Source: DATFYI01 sp035315125 (GTDB lineage: Bacteria > Chloroflexota > Anaerolineae > Anaerolineales > Anaerolineaceae). From it: a DNA stretch of 21,211 nt. Positions 14,905-21,211 of this stretch are shown here, in pieces. The notes under the pieces were generated by a model. It saw nothing but the letters and a program-made list of their open reading frames with translations. It made no database searches and was not told the origin of the DNA. Every line of letters begins with the position of its first letter. The stretch's first letter is position 1. The stretch lies in the NCBI GenBank assembly GCA_035315125.1, contig DATFYI010000059.1, positions 1 to 21,211 of the forward strand. The letters are read 5' to 3'. The position numbers and the translations under genes are program-made.

Positions 14905-14927
14905 GTAGCCTGTGTTTGGTTTATAAA
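14898..14927 (+). promoter_or_regulatory. Possible divergent promoter of the Ig-domain lipoprotein gene
   Basis: TTGTCA (14898-14903) and TATAAA (14922-14927) are 18 bases apart. The -35 box overlaps that of the GH94 promoter on the other strand. Between here and the gene at 15062 the only other structure seen is a 7-base inverted repeat, TCTGGTC/GACCAGA (about 14974 and 15037). Confidence 0.35.
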
Positions 14928-15061
14928 TATTAACTATGTCCGATTCTGAGATTCGGTACTATACTACGCCTATCTGGTCAAAGATCGATGCCGGGACTAA
15001 TAAATCGATTGTCTAAGCCGGTGGGTAGAAATATTTAGACCAGACCCTTCATGGAGGAAAA

Positions 15062-15799
15062 ATGTTTATAAAAATACCAAAACTTGGGGGGCCAATCCTG
15101 CTGGCATTTATTCTGGCAATTACGGCTTGCAGTCCTCAAAATAATAACAATAACCCAACCCAATCCCCCACTCAAGCCGCCACCTCAGAACAAGCCGCTC
15201 CGACCCATGCAAGTGGGTTGATCGTACTTTCCCCATTTCCAACCGATACCCAACCAGCAAACGCTACTGCTGAAGCAACCTCAGGCACACCGAATTCACC
15301 GGCTGCCACTGCGCCCATCGGCCAACCCACTGGCTCTCCTAACAGCCTACCCACCAATACAGCCAGTACGCCCAATGTGGCAGCTTCAAACACTCCGGCA
15401 GTTGTTGCTACGACGCCGCCAGGCTCTTCGAGTAGCGGGCCTGCGGATAAATACCAGTACGTATCGCAGAATATCCCGGATAAGACCCAGGTGCGCCCGG
15501 GCGTAGAAATATCGATGACCTGGGCAGTGAAGAACACCGGTACGACCGCCTGGACTACAGATTATGAACTGCGTTATTTTACCGGTCCAGCTAATAGCGC
15601 ACCAAATGTTGTCAAATTCCCAAAGACGGTCCCTCCGGGTACAGTTGCCAACCTGACAGTTGAGATCGTTGCCCCCAAAAGCCCCGGGGATTACGACAGT
15701 TGGTGGAAGTTGACCAACGCACAAGGGCAAAACTTCGGTGATGTGGATCTGTTATTTACCGTGACCAACACCCCCAAGAGCCCCACCCCTAGCAGCTAG
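15062..15799 (+). CDS. Lipoprotein with P/T/N-rich linker and NBR1-type Ig-like domain
   Basis: This 245-residue protein is exported and lipid-anchored. A basic start and hydrophobic stretch end in LAITA-C23, a lipobox. Residues 24-129 are a low-complexity linker rich in N, P, T, S, A and Q. Residues 131-235 form an Ig-like domain of the kind found next to the ubiquitin-binding domain in NBR1: RPGVEISMTWAVKNTGTTAW at 145-164, VPPGTVANLTVEIVAPKSPGDY at 190-211 and SWWKL with the closing FGDVDLLFTV. Conserved tryptophans are W154, W164, W214 and W215. Such domains are frequent in Chloroflexota surface proteins, but their ligand is unknown. GGAGG lies four bases before the ATG. The structured region downstream ends in a terminator. 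Confidence 0.85.
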   Translation: MFIKIPKLGGPILLAFILAITACSPQNNNNNPTQSPTQAATSEQAAPTHASGLIVLSPFPTDTQPANATAEATSGTPNSPAATAPIGQPTGSPNSLPTNTASTPNVAASNTPAVVATTPPGSSSSGPADKYQYVSQNIPDKTQVRPGVEISMTWAVKNTGTTAWTTDYELRYFTGPANSAPNVVKFPKTVPPGTVANLTVEIVAPKSPGDYDSWWKLTNAQGQNFGDVDLLFTVTNTPKSPTPSS

Positions 15800-15820
15800 C
15801 AATCAATGTAATTTTTACAC

Positions 15821-15856
15821 CGGATCGAGATCACTATATGTGATCGCAATCATCCG
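15821..15856. other. Hairpin with inner palindrome after the Ig-domain lipoprotein gene
   Basis: CGGAT and ATCCG form an outer stem around GATCAC-TATAT-GTGATC, a 6-base-arm palindrome at 15829-15845. It starts 22 bases after the stop codon. No T-run follows. It could be an mRNA 3'-end structure or a protein binding site. Confidence 0.4.
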
Positions 15857-15862
15857 TTAAAT

Positions 15863-15943
15863 TGCCGTCCATTTGTGAATCGACCTTTATTCTCTTATTC
15901 CTATAAGGAATAACAACCGGCCAACAGATGGGCGGCATTTTTT
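15863..15943 (+). terminator. Branched rho-independent terminator
   Basis: TGCCGTCCAT (15863-15872) pairs with ATGGGCGGCA (15928-15937) through ten pairs, one of them G-T, and six Ts follow at 15938-15943. The 55-base loop holds its own perfect hairpin, TTATTCCT-ATA-AGGAATAA (15895-15913). It probably ends the lipoprotein transcript, but such a two-stem shape could also be a regulatory leader for the next gene. Confidence 0.55.
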
Positions 15944-15988
15944 ACAATTTAATTACATCAAAATAACAACCCGTTTATTCGATTCTTA

Positions 15989-15994
15989 TATAAT
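15989..15994 (+). promoter_or_regulatory. Possible -10 box of the secreted helical protein gene
   Basis: A perfect TATAAT stands 33 bases before the ATG at 16028. No recognisable -35 box lies at the usual distance, so the call is weak. Confidence 0.35.
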
Positions 15995-16027
15995 TTCAAA
16001 TGTAATCAATTCTTCAAGGAGGGCTCC

Positions 16028-16603
16028 ATGAAACTATTTTCCATAAATAAGAAAAGTATTTCTCTCATCCTTGGGCTGGCAATGCTGGTGGGATTGATAT
16101 CATTTGCAGGTATACCGGTCACATCCGTGCAGGCCGAATCCAACCTGGCGCCTACGCTTCGTGCACCGACACTCAATGCATCCATCAATCAGGCATTGAG
16201 TAACGTTTACCATGAGGAACAAAACTGGCTGCTGATCCAGCAAAACAATCTCAGCCAGGCCAACCTGATATTAAGCCAGCTGGCCAGGTTGATCCAGGCT
16301 GCTCAAAATGAAGGCAAAGATGTATCCGGGTTAAAAGCACTCCAGGCAACTTTAACCGGGTTGATCAACACGGCTCAATCGGACCATAACAGCGCCTCAC
16401 CGATCCTGGCTGCCCATAATGGCTTCGATGGTAGCGGCAATGTGACGAACCGCGCGGATGCACATAACACCCTGGTTGCAGCATACCAACCTTTGCTACA
16501 GGCTCATCTTAGTATCGTGCAGGCCGCAGCCGATTTGCGTGCCGCTATACTGGCCTGGCGAATTAAAAACCAAATACCAACCCCATCCACTTCCGGTAGC
16601 TGA
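16028..16603 (+). CDS. Secreted helical protein of unknown function
   Basis: I do not recognise this 191-residue protein. It has a clear Sec signal peptide: a KKS-rich start, a hydrophobic core and a likely cleavage after SVQA at residue 36. The mature 155 residues are rich in A, L, Q and N and look like three or four long amphipathic helices with no cysteine, which suggests a soluble helical bundle. The C-terminus is a short S/T/P tail. AAGGAGGG lies five bases before the ATG. The next lipoprotein gene follows with an 11-base gap and is almost certainly in the same operon, so the two may act together at the cell surface. Confidence 0.75.
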   Translation: MKLFSINKKSISLILGLAMLVGLISFAGIPVTSVQAESNLAPTLRAPTLNASINQALSNVYHEEQNWLLIQQNNLSQANLILSQLARLIQAAQNEGKDVSGLKALQATLTGLINTAQSDHNSASPILAAHNGFDGSGNVTNRADAHNTLVAAYQPLLQAHLSIVQAAADLRAAILAWRIKNQIPTPSTSGS

Positions 16604-16614
16604 TGGAGTCGGAC

Positions 16615-16995
16615 ATGAATAAGAACACATTGCGGTTTGTTTTACTCATCACGTTTATTGGAATGCTGCTCAGTGGTTGCCAGAGACTACAAAAAACCAC
16701 GCAGGATTTTAATCAAAACCCGAATTCCTCACCGACATCAGCTGTACCGGTGCTTCCTACCACACCAGCCCTGTCGCCACAACAACAACCCACACCACTA
16801 CAACCAACAAGCGTAGCCTCGCTAGCACCTTCAGCCACTCCCCCAGCCCTACAACCAACAAAAGCTCCCGCCGCAACTCAGACAAAATCTCAATCGAGCT
16901 CTCAAAGCGATCAGTTGCTAAACGATCTCGATAACAGTTTAAATAATCTCAGCAATAGCCTTAATTCAGTCGATACCATCAAAAGCATCCCATAA
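16615..16995 (+). CDS. Small lipoprotein with low-complexity P/T/Q/S-rich body
   Basis: The 126-residue product starts MNKNTLRFVLL and has a lipobox LLSG-C22, so it is a lipid-anchored surface protein. Almost all of the rest is low complexity: a region rich in P, T, S and Q to about residue 100, then a repeated N-L-S-N-S-L pattern that could form a short amphipathic helix. The composition resembles the linker of the Ig-domain lipoprotein two genes upstream. Function is unknown. The ATG at 16615 is preferred over the one at 16603, which overlaps the previous stop, because GGAG lies six bases before it and it gives a normal signal peptide. A strong terminator follows. Confidence 0.75.
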   Translation: MNKNTLRFVLLITFIGMLLSGCQRLQKTTQDFNQNPNSSPTSAVPVLPTTPALSPQQQPTPLQPTSVASLAPSATPPALQPTKAPAATQTKSQSSSQSDQLLNDLDNSLNNLSNSLNSVDTIKSIP

Positions 16996-17016
16996 TGGAA
17001 TTTTTAATCAGAATAA

Positions 17017-17051
17017 CCCCTATCCTTACGCTTGGATAGGGGCTATTTTTT
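17017..17051 (+). terminator. Rho-independent terminator of the secreted-protein operon
   Basis: A perfect 9-base stem, CCCCTATCC with GGATAGGGG, closes an 8-base loop, and a run of six Ts follows at 17046-17051. It lies 21 bases after the stop of the small lipoprotein gene. Confidence 0.9.
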
Positions 17052-17095
17052 ATCCAAATTGGGCCGATTGACCAGACAAATTAGATATTTATTAT

Positions 17096-17124
17096 TTGAC
17101 ATGGCTGCTAACTATTGATATCAT
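17096..17124 (+). promoter_or_regulatory. Promoter of the prpBCD operon
   Basis: A perfect TTGACA (17096-17101) and TATCAT (17119-17124, one mismatch) are 17 bases apart. The palindrome TGATATCA (17116-17123) overlaps the -10 box and could be an operator half-site. The leader would be about 80 bases. Confidence 0.7.
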
Positions 17125-17211
17125 TGAAATTGGCCGAACTGTAGCCCTCACTTTAGAAAACGCTCAGGGGCATGTTCATTTTCAACGGATTTGATTATCC
17201 GAGAGGTTTTG

Positions 17212-18102
17212 ATGGATCGATACTTTTCTCCTGGCGCCCGGTTCCGTGCAGCATTGTCCGAAGAAAAACCGCTGCAGGTGGTTGGGGTGATCAATGCCTA
17301 CGCGGCACGCCTGGCAGAAGGGAGCGGCTTCAAGGCACTTTATCTGTCTGGGGGGGGTGTGGCAGCCGGATCCCTGGGTATACCCGACCTCGGCATTACA
17401 ACTCTTGACGACGTTTTAACGGATCTCCATCGAATTACGGATACCTGCGAATTACCCGTGCTGGTAGATGTCGATACCGGCTTTGGCAGCGCTTTTAACA
17501 TTGCTCGCACAGTTAAATCCATCATTAAATATGGCGCAGGCGCCCTGCACATCGAAGATCAGGTTCAGGCCAAGCGCTGCGGTCACCGCCCCGGTAAAGC
17601 GATCGTATCCAGGGAAGAGATGATTGACCGGATAAAAGCCGCTGTGGATGCCAGAAGCGATCCTGAATTTGTAATCATGGCGCGCACGGATGCCTTGGCA
17701 ATTGAAGGGCTTGAATCTGCCACCGAGCGGGCCTGCGCCTATATCGAAGCTGGCGCAGATATGATTTTTCCTGAAGCGGTAACGGGGCTTTGGATGTATG
17801 CCGAATTTGTTAGATTGGCCCAGGTGCCGGTTCTGGCGAATCTAACTGAGTTTGGTATGACACCCTTGTTTACTTTAGAGGAACTCTCCAGCGTGGGGGT
17901 CAGCCTGGCTCTCTATCCTCTCTCAGCTTTTCGCGCCATGAGCGCAGCGGCGCTAAAGGTTTATCAGACGCTGCGAAAAGAAGGCAGCCAGAAGAGCGTA
18001 GTGTCCATGATGCAGACCCGGTCTGAACTGTATGATTTCCTAAATTATTATGCTTACGAGCAAAAGCTGGATGAATTATATTCAAAGGAGGAAAAAGGAT
18101 GA
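17212..18102 (+). CDS. prpB: 2-Methylisocitrate lyase
   Basis: This 296-residue enzyme of the isocitrate-lyase/PEP-mutase superfamily splits 2-methylisocitrate into pyruvate and succinate, the last step of the methylcitrate cycle. Signature residues are YLSGGG at 44-49, VDVDTGFG at 85-92 (D86 and D88 bind Mg2+), and KRCGHRPGK at 121-129 with C123 as catalytic cysteine. The KRCGH form, with HIEDQ just before it, is that of methylisocitrate lyase and its close relatives. The ATG at 17212 is used because GAGAGG lies five bases before it; an upstream TTG at 17191 has no such site. It is the first gene of a three-gene operon and its stop overlaps the start of prpC by four bases. Confidence 0.93.
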   Translation: MDRYFSPGARFRAALSEEKPLQVVGVINAYAARLAEGSGFKALYLSGGGVAAGSLGIPDLGITTLDDVLTDLHRITDTCELPVLVDVDTGFGSAFNIARTVKSIIKYGAGALHIEDQVQAKRCGHRPGKAIVSREEMIDRIKAAVDARSDPEFVIMARTDALAIEGLESATERACAYIEAGADMIFPEAVTGLWMYAEFVRLAQVPVLANLTEFGMTPLFTLEELSSVGVSLALYPLSAFRAMSAAALKVYQTLRKEGSQKSVVSMMQTRSELYDFLNYYAYEQKLDELYSKEEKG

Positions 18103-19256
18103 ACGGACAGGCAGTTGATATTATGACGCCGAAGAAAAAATCGGTGGAGTTGTCAGGTGTGTCAGCCGGTCAAACTGCTATCAGCAAGGTTGGACCCAGC
18201 GGTAAGGACCTGCATTACCGTGGCTACGATATCCATGATCTGGCGGCGTATTCCACCTTCGAAGAAGTAGCTTACTTGCTTGTCCATGGCCAGCTTCCTC
18301 TTCCTTCTGAATTGGCCAGATACCATACCAAGCTCAAAAACTTACGCAGTCTACCAGCACCGGTAAAAGCTGCACTTGAGCAAATCCCGGCGGCTGCACA
18401 TCCAATGGATGTAATGAGGGTTGGCTGCGCTATGATGGGAGCGGTTCTGCCCGAACGAGAGGATCATAATATCGAAGGAGCCCGCAACATTGCCGACCGT
18501 TTACTGGCCAGCTTTCCCTCTATGCTGATGTATTGGTACCATTATTCCAATACAGGACGGCGGATTGAGGTCGAAACCGATGACGATTCGATCGCCGGCC
18601 ACTTTCTACATCTTCTAACCGGAAAAACTCCATCCGATTTATACGAACATTCTTTGGATGTCTCGCTTATTCTTTATGCGGAACATGAGTTTAACGCCTC
18701 GACTTTTACCGGCCGGGTGATTGCCGGAACCGGTTCGGATATGTATTCAGCCATTACAGGCGCAATTGGAGCTTTGCGCGGGCCTAAACATGGCGGCGCG
18801 AATGAAGTTGCCATGGAAATTATCTTGCGCTATCGCACAACAGATGAGGCCGAAGCGGAAATACACAAGATTCTTGAGAATAAAGGCATCGTGATGGGGT
18901 TTGGACACCCGGTCTATACCGTGGCAGACCCACGCGCCCAAATTCTAAAAGAAATTTCTTGCTCGCTATGTAAAGATTATGGCGATGAATCGATCTGCGA
19001 TATTTCTGAACGAATTGAAGCGGTTATGTGGAATGTTAAACGTATGTTCCCAAACCTGGATTGGTACAGCGCCACCTGCTACCAAATGATGGGCATCCCG
19101 GTGCCAATGTTTACGCCTCTATTTGTCATGGCCCGTACTGCCGGCTGGTCCGCTCATATCATCGAACAACGTCTGGATAATAAGATTATTCGTCCGAGTG
19201 CAGAATATATCGGACCGGAGCCGAGAGAATACATACCATTGCCAAAGAGAAGATAA
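18099..19256 (+). CDS. prpC: 2-Methylcitrate synthase / citrate synthase family
   Basis: This 385-residue citrate-synthase-fold enzyme condenses propionyl-CoA with oxaloacetate to 2-methylcitrate. The short bacterial form starts at ELSGVSAGQTAISKVG (17-32), as in methylcitrate synthases. H231 in KHGGANE, H270 in GFGHPVY and D321 in LDWYSATCY occupy the catalytic triad positions. RLDNKIIRPSAEYIGP near 358-373 forms the usual C-terminal motif. Sequence alone does not exclude ordinary citrate synthase activity, but its place between prpB and prpD favours methylcitrate. AAAGGAGG lies seven bases before the ATG, and the start overlaps the prpB stop (ATGA), so translation is coupled. prpD follows after nine bases. 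Confidence 0.92.
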   Translation: MNGQAVDIMTPKKKSVELSGVSAGQTAISKVGPSGKDLHYRGYDIHDLAAYSTFEEVAYLLVHGQLPLPSELARYHTKLKNLRSLPAPVKAALEQIPAAAHPMDVMRVGCAMMGAVLPEREDHNIEGARNIADRLLASFPSMLMYWYHYSNTGRRIEVETDDDSIAGHFLHLLTGKTPSDLYEHSLDVSLILYAEHEFNASTFTGRVIAGTGSDMYSAITGAIGALRGPKHGGANEVAMEIILRYRTTDEAEAEIHKILENKGIVMGFGHPVYTVADPRAQILKEISCSLCKDYGDESICDISERIEAVMWNVKRMFPNLDWYSATCYQMMGIPVPMFTPLFVMARTAGWSAHIIEQRLDNKIIRPSAEYIGPEPREYIPLPKRR

Positions 19257-19265
19257 TAAAAAATC

Positions 19266-20708
19266 GTGACGGACGAACCTTCGAACTTGCGTCCCGAACC
19301 GGACAGGGTGCTGGTTGATATATCCAATTATGTCTGTGGTTATACCATCCAGAGTGATGAAGCCTATCGCACCGCCCGGCTTTGTTTAATGGATACACTC
19401 GGGTGCGGGCTGGAGGCTTTATCTTTTCCAGTTTGTACCAATCTGCTTGGGCCGGTCGTTCCGGGTATTATTGTGCCCAACGGCGCCAGGGTGCCCGGGA
19501 CACAATTTCAACTGGACCCGGTTACAGCCGCATTTAACATCGGCACCATGATCCGCTGGCTGGATTTTAACGATACCTGGTTGGCGGCAGAATGGGGTCA
19601 TCCATCCGATAACCTGGGGGGTCTTCTGGCATGCGCCGATTGGTGCTCGCGCCAGGCAGTTTTTCAAGGAAAACAGCCGCTGTTGATCAAAGACGTATTG
19701 ACCGCCATGATCAAAGCGCACGAAATCCAGGGCGTGATTGCGCTGGAAAACAGTTTCAATCGAGTGGGGTTGGATCACGTCCTATTGGTTAAAGTGGCTA
19801 CCTGCGCAGTTGTCACCCAGATGCTCGGCGGCGGTCGTGACGAGATCATTGCAGCCCTTTCCAATGCCTGGATTGACGGTCAGAGCCTGCGAACCTACCG
19901 TCACGCCCCCAACACCGGTTCGCGTAAATCCTGGGCCGCCGGAGATGCCACCAGCCGCGCCGTACGCCTGGCCCTTATGGCAATCAAGGGCGAAATGGGC
20001 TACCCCTCCGCTCTGACTGCCAGAACCTGGGGTTTTTATGACGTGCTATTTAAAGGCCATGAATTCAAATTCCAACGGCCTTACGGATCTTACGTGATGG
20101 AAAATATATTATTCAAAGTGGCCTTCCCGGCAGAGTTTCACGGGCAAACCGCGGTAGAAGCAGCCCTTAGACTCCATCCCCTGCTAAAAGACCGCCTGGA
20201 CCAAATCGAAAAGGTGCTCATCTCAACCCAAGAATCGGCCTTGCGGATCATCGACAAAAATGGCCCACTCTACAACCCGGCTGACCGCGACCACTGCATC
20301 GAATACATGACCTCCATAGCACTCATTTTTGGCCGGTTGAGTGCCAGCGACTATGAAGATGATATTGCCCTGGACCCACGCATCGATGCATTGCGTGAAA
20401 AGACCGTCTGTATAGAAGATAAGCGTTATAGTCGTGATTATCTCGACCCGGATAAACGCTCGATTGCAAACGCCGTCCAGGTATTTTTTAAAGATGGCAG
20501 TCAGACCCAAAAAATCGAGGTGGAGTATCCTCTCGGGCACCGGCGCCGCCGTCTGGAAGGAATTCCCTTGTTGGAAACCAAATTCAAGACCCATCTATCG
20601 CATCGTTTTCCACCCCAACAAGCCAAAACGATTTTCGACTTAATGAGTGACCAAACGCGCCTCGAAAATACTCCGGTCAATGAATTTATGGATTTATTTG
20701 TGATCTGA
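19266..20708 (+). CDS. prpD: 2-Methylcitrate dehydratase (MmgE/PrpD family)
   Basis: This 480-residue protein dehydrates 2-methylcitrate to 2-methyl-cis-aconitate. It matches PrpD in length and in blocks such as CLMDTLGCGLEAL at 40-52, PNGARVPGTQFQLDP at 71-85, WLDFNDTWLAAEWGHPSDNLGG at 98-119, RKSWAAGDATSRA near 220-232 and the acid-rich C-terminal half. A GTG start at 19266 is used; the ribosome binding site is poor (AGAGAAG, 14 bases away), so translation may depend on coupling to prpC nine bases before. No aconitase-type hydratase (acnD/prpF) is nearby, so rehydration to methylisocitrate would need a general aconitase elsewhere. The stop is directly adjacent to the stop of the convergent nitroreductase. 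Confidence 0.93.
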   Translation: MTDEPSNLRPEPDRVLVDISNYVCGYTIQSDEAYRTARLCLMDTLGCGLEALSFPVCTNLLGPVVPGIIVPNGARVPGTQFQLDPVTAAFNIGTMIRWLDFNDTWLAAEWGHPSDNLGGLLACADWCSRQAVFQGKQPLLIKDVLTAMIKAHEIQGVIALENSFNRVGLDHVLLVKVATCAVVTQMLGGGRDEIIAALSNAWIDGQSLRTYRHAPNTGSRKSWAAGDATSRAVRLALMAIKGEMGYPSALTARTWGFYDVLFKGHEFKFQRPYGSYVMENILFKVAFPAEFHGQTAVEAALRLHPLLKDRLDQIEKVLISTQESALRIIDKNGPLYNPADRDHCIEYMTSIALIFGRLSASDYEDDIALDPRIDALREKTVCIEDKRYSRDYLDPDKRSIANAVQVFFKDGSQTQKIEVEYPLGHRRRRLEGIPLLETKFKTHLSHRFPPQQAKTIFDLMSDQTRLENTPVNEFMDLFVI

Positions 20709-21211
20709 TCACTCCCAGTTCTTCAACATTTCTCTGACGGAGCGGCTCATTTCCACTGAAAATTCTGAGATAAACTTTTTGAAATAATAATGTTGTCCAA
20801 TATTTTCTGCACCAGCGCTGAAACGTCCGTGTGCAAAATAGCGTTTTTTGAGCGGCTCAAACATCTTCTCTAATTGAGCGGCATCCAGGCGGTGGTATGA
20901 ATTTTTGGATACGATAAATTCCCGCTCAAAACGCGGCGTCGGTTCAGCCGGGGATTTTCCAACAAAGGCGGACCTGCCAAAGCAGAGCAGTGTGACCGGA
21001 AGGGTGTATGGCGGCAATGCGAAAATCTTTCGGTGAATTTCGTAATTTTCGAGGATATCGCCAATATAGCAGGAGCCAATGCCGAGGCTTTCGGCTGCCA
21101 GCACAGCCGTTTGAGCAGCAATCAGGGCATCGCAACACGCCAGAATTAAATCCCCTTGCTGAGGTTTGCGAGACATGCGGTTCAGTTCCTGACACCGCCT
21201 CTCAACACCGG
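20709..21211 (-). CDS. Nitroreductase-family protein (C-terminal part, start beyond window)
   Basis: The frame is open to the right edge of the window, upstream of an internal ATG at 21176, so the gene begins outside and about 167 residues are visible. ALIAAQTAVLAAESLGIGSCYIGDI is the standard FMN-binding core helix and strand of nitroreductases, followed by a LPPYTLPVTLLCFG strand where members have LP-x-x-x-x-P-(V/I)-x-x-(I/L)-x-(I/L)-G. Such enzymes reduce nitro compounds, quinones or flavins with NAD(P)H; the real substrate is not predictable. The visible C-terminus of roughly 75 residues includes a basic, aromatic-rich tail. Its stop codon abuts the prpD stop with no gap. Confidence 0.8.
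   Translation of the reverse strand, partial: GVERRCQELNRMSRKPQQGDLILACCDALIAAQTAVLAAESLGIGSCYIGDILENYEIHRKIFALPPYTLPVTLLCFGRSAFVGKSPAEPTPRFEREFIVSKNSYHRLDAAQLEKMFEPLKKRYFAHGRFSAGAENIGQHYYFKKFISEFSVEMSRSVREMLKNWE

Noticed and set aside
15172..15730. Minus-strand frames of 121 and 114 residues opposite the Ig-domain lipoprotein
   Set aside because: The plus-strand frame has a signal peptide, lipobox and a known domain. The minus frames arise from its repetitive codon usage.
15829..15845. CRP-type binding site in the GATCAC-TATAT-GTGATC palindrome
   Set aside because: CRP sites read TGTGA-6-TCACA. Here the halves face the opposite way, so it was kept only as a hairpin.
19419..20594. Several frames of 90-123 residues overlapping prpD on both strands
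   Set aside because: All lie inside the strongly conserved PrpD coding region and have no independent start signals.
1..21211. tRNA genes, rRNA, CRISPR arrays, complete insertion sequences
   Set aside because: All intergenic stretches were read for cloverleaf, regularly spaced repeats and paired terminal repeats, and none was convincing.

Overview
This 21.2 kb window looks like chromosome from a Gram-negative-like or monoderm environmental bacterium, most probably a Chloroflexota (Anaerolineae-type) genome. That placement is inference. It rests on a P/T/N-rich lipoprotein ending in an NBR1-type Ig-like domain (a combination common in Anaerolineae), a fused ADP-forming acyl-CoA synthetase, nickel superoxide dismutase, a DUF4380 protein beside a GH94 phosphorylase, and moderate GC content. 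No tRNA, rRNA, CRISPR array or complete insertion sequence was seen.

Layout. 1-75 (-): the first 25 codons of a zinc-ribbon protein, perhaps a transposase, running off the left edge. 338-5506: a LysE-type exporter, a VOC-fold protein, a possible 48-residue ORF, an exported HNH-motif protein, a DUF1963/YwqG protein, an EamA transporter, and an orphan isoprenoid-synthase-like protein with two Asp-rich motifs. 5616-7724 (+): fused ADP-forming acyl-CoA synthetase. 7738-9554 (-): sodN-sodX (nickel superoxide dismutase and its maturation peptidase) followed by a quinone-oxidoreductase-like MDR protein. 9803-10354 (-): a YceI protein under a perfect consensus promoter. 10697-14583 (-): a cellobiose phosphorylase (GH94) and DUF4380 operon, then a DUF3052-like gene. 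15062-16995 (+): three exported proteins, two of them lipoproteins. 17212-20708 (+): a compact prpB-prpC-prpD operon for the 2-methylcitrate cycle. 20709-21211 (-): the C-terminal part of a nitroreductase.

How the parts work together. The GH94/DUF4380 pair would phosphorolyse imported cellobiose to glucose-1-phosphate and glucose. Its promoter carries a perfect TGGGAGCGCTCCCA operator at the predicted start site and a second, imperfect copy 75 bp away. The leader between promoter and gene still encodes the DNA-binding domain of a LacI-family regulator, interrupted by a stop codon, so the local regulator has decayed while its operators remain. The sodN and yceI promoters share an ATATCAA/TTGATAT motif placed over core promoter elements, which suggests one regulator for both. 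The prp genes would oxidise propionyl-CoA to pyruvate; the acyl-CoA synthetase could interconvert short acyl-CoAs and acids with ATP, but nothing in the window links it to the prp genes.
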